Source: Halocaridina rubra
Lineage: Eukaryota > Arthropoda > Malacostraca > Decapoda > Atyidae
Assembly: GCA_037179515.1 (NCBI GenBank)
Contig: JAXCGZ010022645.1
Location: 300,001-364,000, forward strand
Length of the DNA stretch: 64,000 nt
Direction: 5' to 3'
The position numbers and the translations under genes were made by a program. Under the pieces are notes generated by a model. The model worked only from the letters and a program-made list of their open reading frames with translations, did no database searches and was not told the DNA's origin. The first letter of the stretch is position 1. Each line of letters begins with the position of its first letter. Below, piece by piece: positions 49,865-61,844 of this stretch.

Positions 49865-52800
49865 CGTACAGATTAGAAAAGAGTTTAAGTAGCTGAACAC
49901 AGAACATGATGCCATGAAAACTTTCTTTGCAGATGCAACAAAGGGGAATGTGGCAGTAAAAGAGGCTGTGAGGGTGGTGGCACTGGAGAACGTTCAAACA
50001 GTTGACTATAAAGCAACAGTAATAAAAAATGAAAGATGATAGAAAAGGCTAATCGATTGATTAAACAGGCACTTGATAAAGAAAAGACAGTGGTAATCTC
50101 AGGCATAAGTGAATCCCAGGAGTAACATGGCAGGGGAGACTTGAACAAAATAAAATTGGGGTTTTAGACCGGACAAGGAAGCTTGGAGTAGTATGTGGTC
50201 CGGAGAATACTGTAAACATTCAACAACTTGGTAAATATTCTAGGGAGGGAAAGGCAAGACCAACGAAAGTAACCTTTGAGAGAGGGGACACATGTAGAGA
50301 AAATATTGATGAGAAATAAACCTAATTGACCTTGAAGAATTCAAAACAGTGTTTATTAGACTATACAGAACATGAAGAAAAGAAGAAAAATTTTTGTCTC
50401 GGAATTCTTCCAAAGGGGGAATAAAGAAGATAATGATGGAAGATCAGGGAATGGGTCCTCATTAGGATTGCTGTACACAAATGCTGATGGGATAGATGGT
50501 AAGTCAGTAGAATTAAAGAATAAGATTCGCGATTGAGTTGTTAACATTGCACGGGAGAGAAAATGTAGGATTTTTATTATGGGAGATGTTAATCATAGAG
50601 AGAAATATTGGATAAATCTTGACCCACACAGTGGGAAGGAAACATTCAAGCAAGATTCCTAGATTGTGTACGAGGGAATTTCCTACACCAACATGTACTG
50701 GAACCAACGAGAGCCTGGGGTGGGGATGAGCCATTGCTGATTGATCTAGTATTCACAGATAATGTGTTGGATATTGAAATAATTGAGTATAAACCACCAA
50801 CAGGAATGAGTGACCACTCTGCATTGTTGATGGAATATATCATCAAATATGTTCTGCCTAAAAGTAGAGGCACTAAGGACACGAGAAGGAACTATCTAAA
50901 TGGAGATTACATCAAAATTTATGAGCTTTTTCCAGTTATTGACTGGAGGACCTTATTTAAAAACAAATCTGTACAAGAATTGTACGGCACCTTTTGTAAG
51001 GAATATGGGAAGAGAGTAGATTGTTACATTCCTTCCATCAAAATAAGTTATTCATGCCAAAGAGAAATGGTTCAATAATGAGTGTAAGAGAGTTAAGGAG
51101 TGGAGAGACAAATACTGGAAAAGGTATAGGAGGAGAAAAAGCATAAATGCCTGGCAGACTTCTAAAAGAGCAAGAAATGATTACCTAAGTAAAAGCAGAG
51201 AAGCAGGGAGACACTATGAATGGGAATCATCAGAAAGGCTAAAGAAAATTCCAAACTTTTCCACAGTATTATCAGAGGAAAACTGAGGGTAAAAGAACAG
51301 GTTTAAAGCTAAAAACAGCAGATGGAATCATCACTGAGGTGGATAAAGAAATCTGTGAAGAACTGAACAAGGAGTTTCAGTCAGTATTTATAACAGAAAA
51401 TACCCCACCTCCTCAGATTGCAGAGATAGGAGCTCATGGGCCGGTATTAGAGTACAACATCTTTTCAGCCAGAGAGGAATGCAAAGCGCTAATGGAGTTA
51501 AATGCCCATAAAGCTACAGGTCCTGATGATATATCCCCTTATGTACTGTACTTAAGAAATGCGCTTAATTAATATCAGCGGCACCATGTATCATGTTTGA
51601 AAAATCACTGAAATTATGAGAGATTCCAAGAGGCTGGAAACAAGCAAACGTGATACCTATCTTCAAAAAGGGAAGGAGGCATACAGCTCTAAAGTATAGA
51701 CCTGTTTCTTTGACTGGCACATATTGCATAGTTATGGAGAAACTACTAAGAAAACACATCTCTCTTCACTTGGAATCCTTCAACTTTTTGTCAGTGAGAT
51801 ATCATGGCTTCAGAGATGGTATATCAACAGTAACAAACTTATTAGAATTTTATGATGAGGCAAGCCAAATCTTACATGAAAGAGAGTGCTGGGCAGATTG
51901 CATATTCCTAGACTTCCAGAAAGCATATGACACAGTCCCACACAGGAGACTTATTAAGAAGCTGCAAGCAATGGCAAGAATAGGTGGATATGTCTTGGAC
52001 TGGATAAAAACTTACCTAGAAGGAAGGGAACAGAGGGTCATAGTAAGACACTCAGTGTCAGAATGGAGAAGAGTAAGTAGTAAGGTTCCACAGGGTTCAG
52101 TTTTAGGGCCATTTTTGTTCCTTGTATATGTAAATGACCAATCAGATTATGTAAATTCATTCTAGACAATGTCTGCAGATGATGCAAAGATTGTGAAGAA
52201 AGTACGAGGTGAGATCAATTGTAGAGAAATTTAGGAAGACCTAAATAGTCAGCATGAGTAGACAGAAAAGTGGCTAATGAAATGCAATACTTCAAAATTT
52301 AAGGTAATGAGAATGTGTTACAAGTGCAAGAAGGTCCAAGCTTGACTACTCAATGGCAGGAGCAGAACTTCAAGAGACAGAGAATGAGAGAAATCTAGGA
52401 GTAAACATATTGGCCAATTTGTCTCCAGAAATGAATATAAATGGCATAGTAAGGGCAGCATATGCTTTCTTATCAAATGTAAGTGTAGCCTTCAGGCACA
52501 TGGACAAGGAAATGTTTAGATATATTTATGTAACCTTTGTGAGCCAAAGCTTGAATATGCAGCCCCATTTTGGAATCCATAATTGAAAAACCATGTAGTT
52601 AAGCTGGATAAAGTTCAAAGACATGCCAAGAAACTGGTGCCAGAAATAAGCAATCTCAGTTATGAAGTGAGGCTGAGGGAATTGAACTTACCATCACTCA
52701 ATGCTAGAACAATGAGGGGGAACATGGTAACGGTTTTTAAATTCCTTCATGTTTATGACAGAGTGGATATGGATCGATATTTTGGTATGGCTGGCACTAG

Positions 52801-53030
52801 AACTAGATGTCATAATTTGAAGCTTTGTAACACTTATTATATTCAGTACTTTTTTAGTGTAAAAGTAGTTGATAATTGGAATTTGCTAAGTGAGGAGGTA
52901 GTTCATGCTAACTCAATCCACATTTTTAAGAACAAGATTAATAAGTATCACTAAGTACAAAATGGAACCGACCAGGAGATGGCAAGTTACGAGCTTGGGG
53001 CTCTTTCCCATAAGCACAATTAGGCAATTA
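49865..53030 (+). pseudogene. Old CR1-like LINE copy (copy N), ORF1 through 3' end
   Basis: It starts in the ORF1 coiled-coil end (AMKTFFADA region) and continues through the ORF1 RRM-like domain, endonuclease, RT and tail. The endonuclease lacks a central block: sequence jumps near 50535 from the KNKIR region to VVNIAR. Recognisable pieces are LLIDLVFTDNVLD (50734-50770), [15 protein letters not shown]-equivalent RYHGFRDG, FLDFQKAYD and VRPxLEYAA remnants. Many stops and frameshifts. The 3' stem-loop is kept with a paired change. It represents an older subfamily than the 32-48 kb copies. Confidence 0.9.
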
Positions 53031-53032
53031 TA

Positions 53033-53150
53033 CAATAGATTGAAGGATAAGTTTGATAAGTATAACTAAATACAAAAATGGAACCCAGCAGGAGATGGGG
53101 AGTTACGAGCATGAGGCTCTTTCCCGTACGCACAAATAAGTAATTACACC
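53033..53150 (+). mobile_element. LINE 3' end fragment (copy O)
   Basis: A ~115-bp repeat of the LINE end (KDKFDKYN-type codons, 3' UTR stem-loop, tail CACAAATAAGTAATTAC) placed directly after the tail of copy N. Only the last few codons are present. Confidence 0.85.
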
Positions 53151-55435
53151 AATAAAAATGTTGAATTTATTATATGTAGAGTACAGGTATTTTAAATTAT
53201 CACATTGGATGTTGAGACTGATGTAGTGCTTGATTAAAAGTATAAGTTATCTTCTTTTCATAAAGTAATTGTTGCCACTAAAGACCCCCACGTGAAACAA
53301 CAGACAATCAGATTTAATGGATCGAGGTCCCACCTCCTATAGGTCCGTTAAATTGAGGGTGTAGTGTATAGGCAGGAGAAACAATGGACAATCATATTTT
53401 TTGGATTGACGTCCCCCCTCCCATTGATCTGTTAAATTGAGGGTTTAGTGTATAGGCAGAGACAATATTTTCTCTTAACCATAAACATACTGAGAGATGC
53501 TTCAATAACAGGATGTACTAATAGACTAGCAGAGTAAACAATTGTGATAATGAAACTTAATGAAGATGCAGTAATATTTAACACCCAATAAATGTTCTTT
53601 ACTTATTTGCATATTTGCTCCATACTGATTTGTGAAGTCATTGTACGACTCCAGATTTGTATCAGGTCATTGGTTCAAGAACCACAAGGATCTGAGGTTA
53701 GAATAGGCATTCACTTAGGGCTATGGTTGCACACTGCCAAAGCCAAAGTTCTTCGAATAGGAAGCACCATCCAAATCCTTACTAAAAAAGGGAGTCAATG
53801 AAATTAAACATGATCATTGTAAAACCTCACCTTAGACACTAGTGATTGTACTCCCTATAGTTTGATAAATGTGCTCTCCCAACCTGATATACAGGATAAA
53901 TAAAAGTGGTCAATTTGTAGGTTGGCTTGTCGGTGTAAAAACCAGGTCAGAGGTAATACCAAACAGATTCCTCAGTTACAATAGGGAAATTTCCATCACA
54001 ATTCTCCCCAACACCCCAGTTGGGTTACCCACAAGGTTAATGGACAAGAAGCTGCTGCCATGAGGCTCAACAGCTGCAGCTGGTTTACCCACATCATTTT
54101 ATCTTATGGCAACCTCCCCTTACCAACTCATCCCAGCTTACTGTGCCACCAGGTGAAAAAAATTCCTTTAGCTCAAGTCACTTATACACATTCTTTCTCC
54201 ACTCATTCCAATCTCTTGCATCTCTCTTCCCTGCTCAATTGTAGGTCTTCGTTTTGGCCTTATTCCAATTACTTCTGCTCTCCACGGTCTCTTTTCTAGT
54301 CATTCATTACTCATACTTTCCATATCTCCAAATCCTCTCAGCACCATGTGATATAATTATTATTATTATAAAGAAAGTAATAATAATAATAATGTAACTA
54401 TAGTGGTTTTTGCAAAATCACTAGGTGCATTACAAAAAAGGCCATTAAGTGAAGCTCGCCTAAAATTATCCGTGTTCTGTAACTAAAGTTGATTACCTGG
54501 TGGATTGTTTGATTGTTTTGGAAGATAAGACTTTTTTAAGCAGAAGAATAAAGTCATTGGTTTTGTATCTCTTTTTGGAAGAGTTAGATGATTCAAGTGT
54601 AAATGTTGTTGTCGTTCCTATATCTGCCTAGCTAAAAAGCTCTGACTTCTCAAGGAACATCACAGCCAATTTATTACTTCTCAGAGAGCTCTCAGGGATT
54701 GTATGTTGTGTTGCTGGGATTTGTGATAGATGTGGTGTAGTCTTCCTTAATATGTTGGATTGTATGAGGTATTGTATCACATCCAGGACTAGTATCATTG
54801 ACAAAGTCCTCATAGCTCAGAAGATGGAAGATGCCTATATCGCACCCTAGCCAGGTGGGTTCTGTCCTCACAAGGAAGGCAGGACTTCTATAGATGGATG
54901 TTGGGAGGCTGTGTAAGCAACTATGTTGTCAAGTAACTGGGCTGAACCACATGTGATTTGGGTATGCATATGATTCAAGAAGTTGGTCTGGAGTGGGAAA
55001 GAGGGAAGAGATAATGGTATTTTCGGGTATGGGTATTCTGCTAAGTAGTGTAGTGGGTGGAGTTGGTTTGTGGTGTGTGGAGGTGACGATAGTCGTCTGT
55101 GGATCGTGTTGTATTATATGCTGTATATATGACCCCTCATAAATAATGTTTGACTTACAATCAGATCAAATCACAACTGCCAGATAAGACCATAAGTCTA
55201 TCATAAGTAGGCACACACCTGTAATAAAATACAGCTAGTAGCTGACTTAGGACACATACAAATTACAAGACACACATAACAATTGCAAGTACAAATGTAC
55301 TACACTTCTGACCACGAATAAGCTGCGTATGGCAGTGCAAATATTGCCCAGCTAAGCATACGACAATTTTCTGCTGCCGTCAGTGCTAGCTTGTCTTTAG
55401 TTTGAGTCTTAACAGTTATTCTTCAAACCTCCATG
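53151..55435. other. Gene-free stretch
   Basis: About 2.3 kb with no gene I can support. A partial direct repeat around ACAATCAGATTTAATGGAT and ACAATCATATTTTTTGGAT (about 53300-53460) is visible, each followed by a GTTAAATTGAGGGT.TAGTGTATAGGCAG block. A possible eroded mobile element, family unknown. Confidence 0.5.
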
Positions 55436-56550
55436 ATGTCTACAAAAACAAAATCATCTTTATCTTCTACACCTGCATAGAAAGCAGGTCATCAACTCTA
55501 TCACGAATATGAATGTAAAAAGGCAATACAAAGGAAAGAAAATAGCATGATTGCATGTGAAATAAAGTTACCACACACTATTGTGTCACTGATCATGAAA
55601 GATAAAGAAAGCATTTGTGAAGATGTGAAAATTTTGGTAACCATGCAGTCGACAAAAATCACGAAACAAAGGGCTGGGCCCATCCAAAAATGTAGCTGAT
55701 ACAGATTCGCATAGATCAGGTCCAGAAACACAGATCTTTAAGTCTTTTTGCAGTGTGGACAAAGGACAGAAGTCTATTTGAGACTTTGAAGGAGAGGGAC
55801 AGGGAAAACTTCACCCAAAATCCATGCTAAATACAGGCTGGTTCAAAAGATTCAAGAAGAGATTTGAAATGCATAAGTTACAGTGACTGACAAAGCAGCG
55901 AGTTTAGACGAGTAAGGAGATAAAAAATTTGTGAATAGCCTTGATGATACCACTGTAGAAAGTGGCTCAAGCACAGCAGATTTTTAATATGGAGGTTATG
56001 GACTTAATATGGAAATAGATGCCAGTACATATGTTAAGGCATTTATAGATAGGCTGACTTTGCTTAAATGTCGCAGGTCTGGAGCTCAAGCATTTCCTTG
56101 TTTATATATCAGGAAACTAATGAGCATACAAGAACCTGAACAAGCACGTTGCCAGTCCACTACCATTCTAATAACAGTGTGGATGACCCAAGCACTGTTT
56201 GGAGACTGGATTCTGAATAGAATAATTCCTAAATTTTTGTTTGGAGAAAGGAATTCACATCAAGATGTCACTGCTTTTAGATAAGGCACATTAATATCCA
56301 CCTCATCTTCACCCCTATAAAAATGTGGCTTTATTTACCCCAAAGATGACTCCACTCATCTAGCCTAAGGACCAAGTTTTGATTACAGCATTTGTGGATA
56401 TTTATCTTTGCAACACCTTCCCAAGGCCAAAGCCATTATAGACACTGATCTAGAACTCTCACTATGAAACCTGGAAAAAAATAACATTTCAAAGTGCATA
56501 AAAAATATTGCTATTGCATTGGAGGCTGCGACAAAAAAATACTTTAAATG
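55436..56550 (+). pseudogene. Tigger/pogo-like transposase relic, N-terminal and central part
   Basis: Translation from the ATG at 55436 gives MSTKTKSS and soon a stop. The following frame shows a CENP-B/pogo-type helix-turn-helix region (TIVSLIMKDKESICEDVK, STKITKQRAGPIQ) and a second DNA-binding block remnant (EAAS.D equivalent: KAASLDE near 55895). Further on, NVALFTPKMTPLI and PKDQVLITAFVDIYLCNTF (about 56320-56420) match the DDE-domain end NVxVxFLPPNTTSLIQPLDQG of Tigger transposases. Multiple stops and frameshifts make it non-functional. Confidence 0.75.
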
Positions 56551-56551
56551 T

Positions 56552-57239
56552 ACAGGGGGTCCATGGTTTACGATGTCCTCGACTTACGATGTTTCGTGGT
56601 TACTATGTATCTCCCATAAATTATTATTTATTTTATTTTTTATTTGTAAATAATATTTTCATTATTCTTAATTTGTCGTAATAAAACCTCCGAGCTTTTC
56701 AGAAAAGTTTGCTGAGCATGGCAGAAAATACGTTGTCACAAGGAATTGTTGCAAGCGTATATATAATGCTAATGTTTTTTTTTTATTTATTAGTGTATTT
56801 ATTTGGTTATGTTAAGGACCGAGTTTGAATTTATTTACAAAATTACCAAATACAAGTACTGTACATAGTCATAAATATGAACTTCGCCCTCAGAACAGTT
56901 AGTTGAGCATGGTGAGAGAATACGTCGTTATACGGCATAAGACTGAGTTCTTAGTGCTATATTGAGTCACGAGAGAACTCGCAACTCAATATAGCACCAA
57001 GTGCTGAACCCTGGTTTACTTGGAGCTGGCCATCTTCTTTTACAAGAATTTCCATCATGGTTTGGGCATCAGTAAAAAAGTATGCTTCATCCATGTCCTC
57101 CACGCAAATTATATTGGGCGAGTTAGGTGCCATGGCTGGAACTTGACTCATATTATTATCCCATGTCCCAGAACTACTTTGTTGTTGTTGCTGCTGCTGT
57201 GAAGTAACTCTAGCCACTTTCTGATCTTGATTCTTGGGA
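56552..57239. other. Insertion in the Tigger relic, with a TIR-like left end
   Basis: TACAGGGGGTCC and TCGACTTACGATG at 56552-56595 resemble a mariner/Tigger-type terminus beginning at TA, and interrupt the transposase homology that resumes at about 57245. A related inverted terminus (GTCGAGGACCCCTTGTA) lies at about 60118-60135. A minus-strand frame here (56957-57217) has a Gln run but no known domain. Extent and family unresolved. Confidence 0.45.
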
Positions 57240-57525
57240 GGAAGTTAAGCAGACGAACTTGAATGGGGTATGGAAGAAACTGTGTCCCCAGTTTGTGAAT
57301 AACTTCCATGGCTTTGAGGAGACAGTAAAGACTTTGTCACCAAGAACGTGGTTGCCCTGGGTAAGGAGATTAAGTTGGAGGTGGGGGCTGATGATGTAAC
57401 TGAGTATTGAAATCTCTTGGAGAGGCGTTATCTGCAGAGGACATCATTCACCTGGAGAAGCAGATGATTGAAGAGGAGGAAGAAATGCCAACCCCAGAGC
57501 CCAAGAGTAAAGGTAAGCAATACTG
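57240..57525 (+). pseudogene. Tigger/pogo-like transposase relic, C-terminal part 1
   Basis: Shows LNGVWKKLCPQFVNNFHGF, like the MNxVWKKLWPDCVxDF block after the DDE domain, then ALGKEIKLEVGADDVTEY and EDIIHLEKQMIEEEEEMP near 57438-57510 with frame changes. The sequence is then cut by an (AT)n tract and the tRNA-like array. Confidence 0.75.
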
Positions 57526-57535
57526 TACTGCAAAT

Positions 57536-57537
<2 letters not shown>

Positions 57538-57627
<90 letters not shown>
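57538..57627. repeat. (AT)n microsatellite, left edge of the inverted array
   Basis: About 90 bp of AT repeats ending at GAATCATTTTTTACC, the edge of the first tRNA-like unit. Confidence 0.97.
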
Positions 57628-57630
<3 letters not shown>

Positions 57631-58815
57631 TCATTTTTTACCCCGACCAGGACTCGAACCTAGGACTTATAATTCCTAAGTCAAGGCGCTACCAACTACA
57701 CACCACAAAAGGTAAAAAAGGAATCCAACCTTATAGCTTATATCTGCTATACTTAGGGATGAATGCATTCTATCTGAATGCCACTATGTTCATATTACAG
57801 ATTCCACAACCTCACTCGTGGCTTCATTTTAGCATTTAATTCAATTCCCAATCTCATTCGGGTCATACAATAACCAAGCAAGCACATTACATATGTGAAA
57901 ACATGAATCATTTTTCACCCCAACCGGGACTCGAACCTAAGACTTATAATTACTAAGTCAAGGTGCTACCAACTATACACCACAGAAGATAAAAACGGAA
58001 TCCAACCTTATAGCTTATATCTGCTATACTCGGGGATGAATGCATTCTATCTGAATGCCACTATGTTCATATTACAGATTCCCCAACCTCACTCGTGGCT
58101 TCATTTTAGCATTTAATTCAATTCCCAATCTCATTCGGGTCATACAATAACCAGGCAAGCACATTACATATGTGAAAACATGAATAATTTTTTACCCCAA
58201 CCGGGACTCGAACCTAGGACTTATAATTACTAAGTCAAGGCGCTACCAACTACACACCACAAAAGGTAAAAAAGGAATCCAACCTTATTGCTTATATCTG
58301 CTATACTTAGGGATGAATGCATTCTATCTGAATGCCACTATGCTCATATTACAGATTCCCCAACCTCACTCGTGGCTTCATTTTAGCATTTAATTCAATT
58401 CCCAATCTCATTCGGCTCTTACAATAACCAAGCAAGCACATTACATATGTGAAAACATGAATCATTTTTTACCCCGACCGGGACTCGAACCTAGGACTTA
58501 TAATTAAAAAGTCAAGGCGCTACCAACTACACACCACAGAAGGTAAAAATGGAATCCAACCTTATAGCTTATATCTGCTATACTTAGGGATGAATGCATT
58601 CTATCTGAATGCCACTATGTTCATATTACAGATTCCCCAACCTCACTCGTGGCTTCATTTTAGCATTTAATTCAATTCCCAATCTCATTCGGGTCATACA
58701 ATAACCAAGCAAGCACATTACATATGTGAAAACATGAATCATTTTTTACCCCGACCGGGACTCGAACCTAGGACTTATAATTACTAAGCCAAGGCGCTAC
58801 CAACTATACACCACA
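57628..58815 (-). repeat. Tandem array of tRNA-like 277-bp units, left (minus) arm
   Basis: Five tRNA-like segments on the minus strand; the B-box complement (GACTCGAACC) starts at 57651, 57928, 58205, 58482 and 58759, exactly 277 bp apart. Each unit has an A-box-like TAGTTGGTAGCGCC, the B box GGTTCGAGTCC, a CCGGTCGGGGTAAAAAA end, and a ~200-bp body with ATTGGGAATTGAATTAAATG. A real tRNA is unlikely because no acceptor stem forms around it. The last unit lacks its body and joins the right arm at 58815. Confidence 0.92.
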
Positions 58816-59842
58816 GAACATAGTGGCATTCAGATAGAATGCATTCATCCCTAAGTATAGCAGATATAAGCTATAAGGTTGGATTCCTTTTTTACCTTCT
58901 GTGGTGTGTAGTTGGTAGCGCCTTGACTTAGTAATTATAAGTCCTAGGTTCGAGTCCCGGTCGGGGTAAAAAATGATTCATGTTTTCACATATGTAATGT
59001 GCTTGCTTGGTTATTGTATGACCCAAATGAGATTGGGAATTGAATTAAATGCTAAAATGAAGCCACGAGTGAGGTTGGGGAATCTGTAATATGAACATAG
59101 TGGCATTCAGATAGAATGCATTCATCCCTAATTATAGCAAATATAAGCTATAAGGTTGGATTCCTTTTTTACCTTCTGTGGTGTGTAGTTGGTAGCGCCT
59201 TGACTTAGTAATTGTAAGTCCTAGGTTCGAGTCCCAGTCCAGGTAAAAAATGATTCATGTTTTCACATATGTAATGTGCTTGCTTGGTTATTGTATGACC
59301 CGAATGAGATTGGGAATAGAATTAAATGCTAAAATGAAGCCACGAGTGAGGTTGGGGAATCTGTAATATGAACATAGTGGCATTCAGATAGAATGCATTC
59401 ATCCCTAAGTATAGCAGATATAAGCTATAAGGTTGGATTCCTTTTTTACCTTCTGTGGTGTGTAGTTGGTAGCGCCTTGACTTAGTAATTATAAGTCCTA
59501 GGTTCGAGTCCCGGTCGGGGTAAAAAAATGATTCATGTTTTCACATATGTAATGTGCTTGCTTGCTTATTGTATGACCCGAATGAGATTGGGAATTGAAT
59601 TAAATGCTAAAATGAAGCCACGAGTGAGGTTGGGGAATCTGTAATATGAACATAGTGGCATTCAGATAGAATGCATTCATCCCTAAGTATAGCAGATATA
59701 AGCTATAAGGCTGGATTCCTTTTTTACCTTCTGTGGTGTGTAGTTGGTAGCGCCTTGACTTAGTTATTATAAGTCCTAGGTTCGAGTCCCGGTCGGGGTA
59801 AAAAATTATTCATGTTTTCACATATGTATTGTGCTTGCTTGG

Positions 59843-59846
<4 letters not shown>
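58816..59846 (+). repeat. Tandem array of tRNA-like 277-bp units, right (plus) arm
   Basis: Four units in the opposite direction; B boxes (GGTTCGAG) start at about 58947, 59224, 59501 and 59779. They match the left arm almost base for base, so the two arms form an inverted repeat of about 1 kb each with a loop of about 90 bp (58816-58905). The last unit ends in (AT)n at 59847, mirroring the left edge. Confidence 0.92.

Positions 59847-59928
<82 letters not shown>
59847..59928. repeat. (AT)n microsatellite, right edge of the inverted array
   Basis: About 82 bp of AT repeats directly after the last plus-strand unit. Confidence 0.97.
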
Positions 59929-59931
<3 letters not shown>

Positions 59932-60254
59932 AATTGGTCTCATTTTTTAGTTATACTGTATTTATATTTTTGTTATAGAATTTGCGTTTTTATGTCTCAG
60001 ATTATGAATGTTACAAATGAATTAGCATTGTTGGGAGACCTAGGTGCTTATTTAGGTGTGTTATAACTTACACTAAAAATCGGGTTATGTCACGTCTAGG
60101 AAAGGAACTCTGACATATGTCGAGGACCCCTTGTATTTGGAAAAGAAGTGTTAATTGATACATTTTTATGGATTTGACAATGACCATGACCTGAAACTTA
60201 TTAATAACAAATCATGAAATTAGCTAAACTACTGTCTTGAGACTATGCAGTGGC

Positions 60255-60535
60255 AAAAGTTAGAATTGACAGAACAAGAGTATGTATCCAAGGAAAAATT
60301 GCTTGCATTAGAAGAGGAAAGGAGGGCAGTAGCAGAGAAAGAAGAAAAGGAGGAACCAGTAAGTAAATTCACTGTGAAGCACTTATCTGAAGCCTTTTTG
60401 TAACTATATATAAGTAGAGCCCATTTTACGCTAATGGATCTGAACAGTGAAAGGTTTGCTATGACTGAAGGATGGCAAACAATGCTTTTCATTCATAACA
60501 TTAATTTTTTGAAGCAAAAGAGAAGAGAACCATAG
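60255..60535 (+). pseudogene. Tigger/pogo-like transposase relic, C-terminal part 2
   Basis: Reads ELTEQEYVSKEKLLALEEER, then an acidic-basic helix, then SKFTVKHLSEAFL and DLNSERFAMTEG. This fits the end of Tigger-type transposases (KxFTVKxLAEAF, then DPNxERF). It continues the relic at 57525 from the other side of the inverted array. A stop falls near 60404 and further frame changes follow. Confidence 0.72.
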
Positions 60536-61034
60536 AGACAATGCGCAAAATGTTTATTAATAAATTCTGTTCTTTCACTACTCATAAGAGCATGCCCTGA
60601 AAAAGAAGACATTAATAATCGTTAGCCAAGCATAAGCAAGCAAGAAGCTGTTTCATACATCAGTATTTTTTACATTGTGTTTATTTAATTTAGCATTTCT
60701 TGCATTTATCAATTTTTTTAAGTAAAATTTTGTCTATTTTTTGTACTCATAATTTTGTATTTTTTGTACTGTATATTTGTCTAATTTGCAAAAATTAATG
60801 CATGTCTTAAGAAATAAAAAGTAAGCTACAGTATTAGAGTAAAGCAATGAAAAGAGACGCTGGAAATAATTAAAAAAAAAAATATTACTTATACCTAAAG
60901 AAGTATTGAAAAGAAAAACTTAGTGTGAAAAAAGTAAAAGTGATTAAAACCAACCTATAAATAATGTCTAAAGAAATATTAAAAGTAGGAAAACCTTATG
61001 GGTATTAGAGAAATATGCAGTTTGAATTAAATTA
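60536..61034. other. Gene-free AT-rich stretch
   Basis: No coding region or repeat recognised. Confidence 0.55.
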
Positions 61035-61272
61035 AATTAAATTCCTCTGACCTTAATATTATGTGTTAGGTGGAATAACGCCAATGATGAGTCAGTATAA
61101 CCGACATGCAATAACTATACAGGTAATACCAACAGACAGCACGAACCAAAAACAAAAATACCAAACCGGGCGGTAAACAAAGCAGAAACGTCACCATAAA
61201 CACAACCTCTCTGCACAACGACTGGATCTCCAATGCCCTCACCTCCACTCACTCACCCAACTTGGCACCATG
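61035..61272 (-). repeat. Direct repeat, probable 3' LTR of a deleted Gypsy-like element
   Basis: About 240 bp matching 62291-62534 in the same orientation, with marks such as GGAATAACGCCAATGATGAG and GACTGGATCTCCAATG. The edges are eroded and I could not assign TG...CA ends or a target duplication with confidence. Confidence 0.65.
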
Positions 61273-61449
61273 CCACAGTAATGATGAACGAAATGCTGTA
61301 CTGCTATCCATTAAAATTTAAACAACAGAAACTCTTTCATAGAAAATTTCTTCCAACAATTATGAGATTTCTCTGGTATTTTCATTTTTAAGTTCCTTCC
61401 AAACTGCAAAACAACTAGGACCACAATCCACGACGAATAAATAAGGCAC

Positions 61450-61779
61450 CTATCTATAATGAGTGACATCAGTTGCTATACGTTTCCAATTTTCTATACC
61501 ACTAATCTCTCCTGCATGATGGGTGGCTGGGGATGGATCAGTGGATTGACACTGTTGACAGCTCTGGACCACTTTTCTGACAGCTTCTTTGGCAATGGTA
61601 GGATCCACCTTATGGGCCAAATACAGCATCCTCTCCACATCCATATCATGCATGTTGTGCATTTGCCTCAATTCAACATTTGCGCCAACACAACAAACCT
61701 CCTCCTCGCTATCAGGAACCTTTGTCTTCAACCAGATTTTCCCAACACTTGTCAGCACATCAGCCTTATTTTTGCACAA
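61450..61779 (-). pseudogene. Gypsy-like integrase zinc-finger fragment
   Basis: On the minus strand a 109-residue frame with MDVERMLYLAHKVDP, then SCQQCQSTDPSPATHH, which fits the H-H-C-C zinc-binding region at the N-terminus of a Ty3/Gypsy integrase. IENWKRIATDVTHYR is the start of the catalytic core with its first Asp (TDVTHY). The frame ends there; the rest of the core is missing. Confidence 0.78.
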
Positions 61780-61844
61780 AATTCTTCCCCCATTAATCAG
61801 TTCACTAACTGGCTAAGTTAAAACCTCATTGACTTGTTGCAAAG

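Noticed and set aside
53592..54299. Host coding exons
   Set aside because: Several short frames with no recognisable domain and no consistent frame; nothing beyond chance.
56957..57217. Minus-strand frame with a Gln run as a host gene
   Set aside because: The Gln run comes from a short trinucleotide repeat, the frame is short with no known domain, and it lies within transposon relics.
57628..59846. Cluster of real tRNA genes
   Set aside because: The B box is perfect, but acceptor and anticodon stems do not form and the same non-tRNA body follows each copy. A tRNA-derived repeat fits better.
57628..59846. CRISPR-like array from regular 277-bp spacing
   Set aside because: Units are long and identical throughout, with no unique spacers, in a eukaryotic genome.
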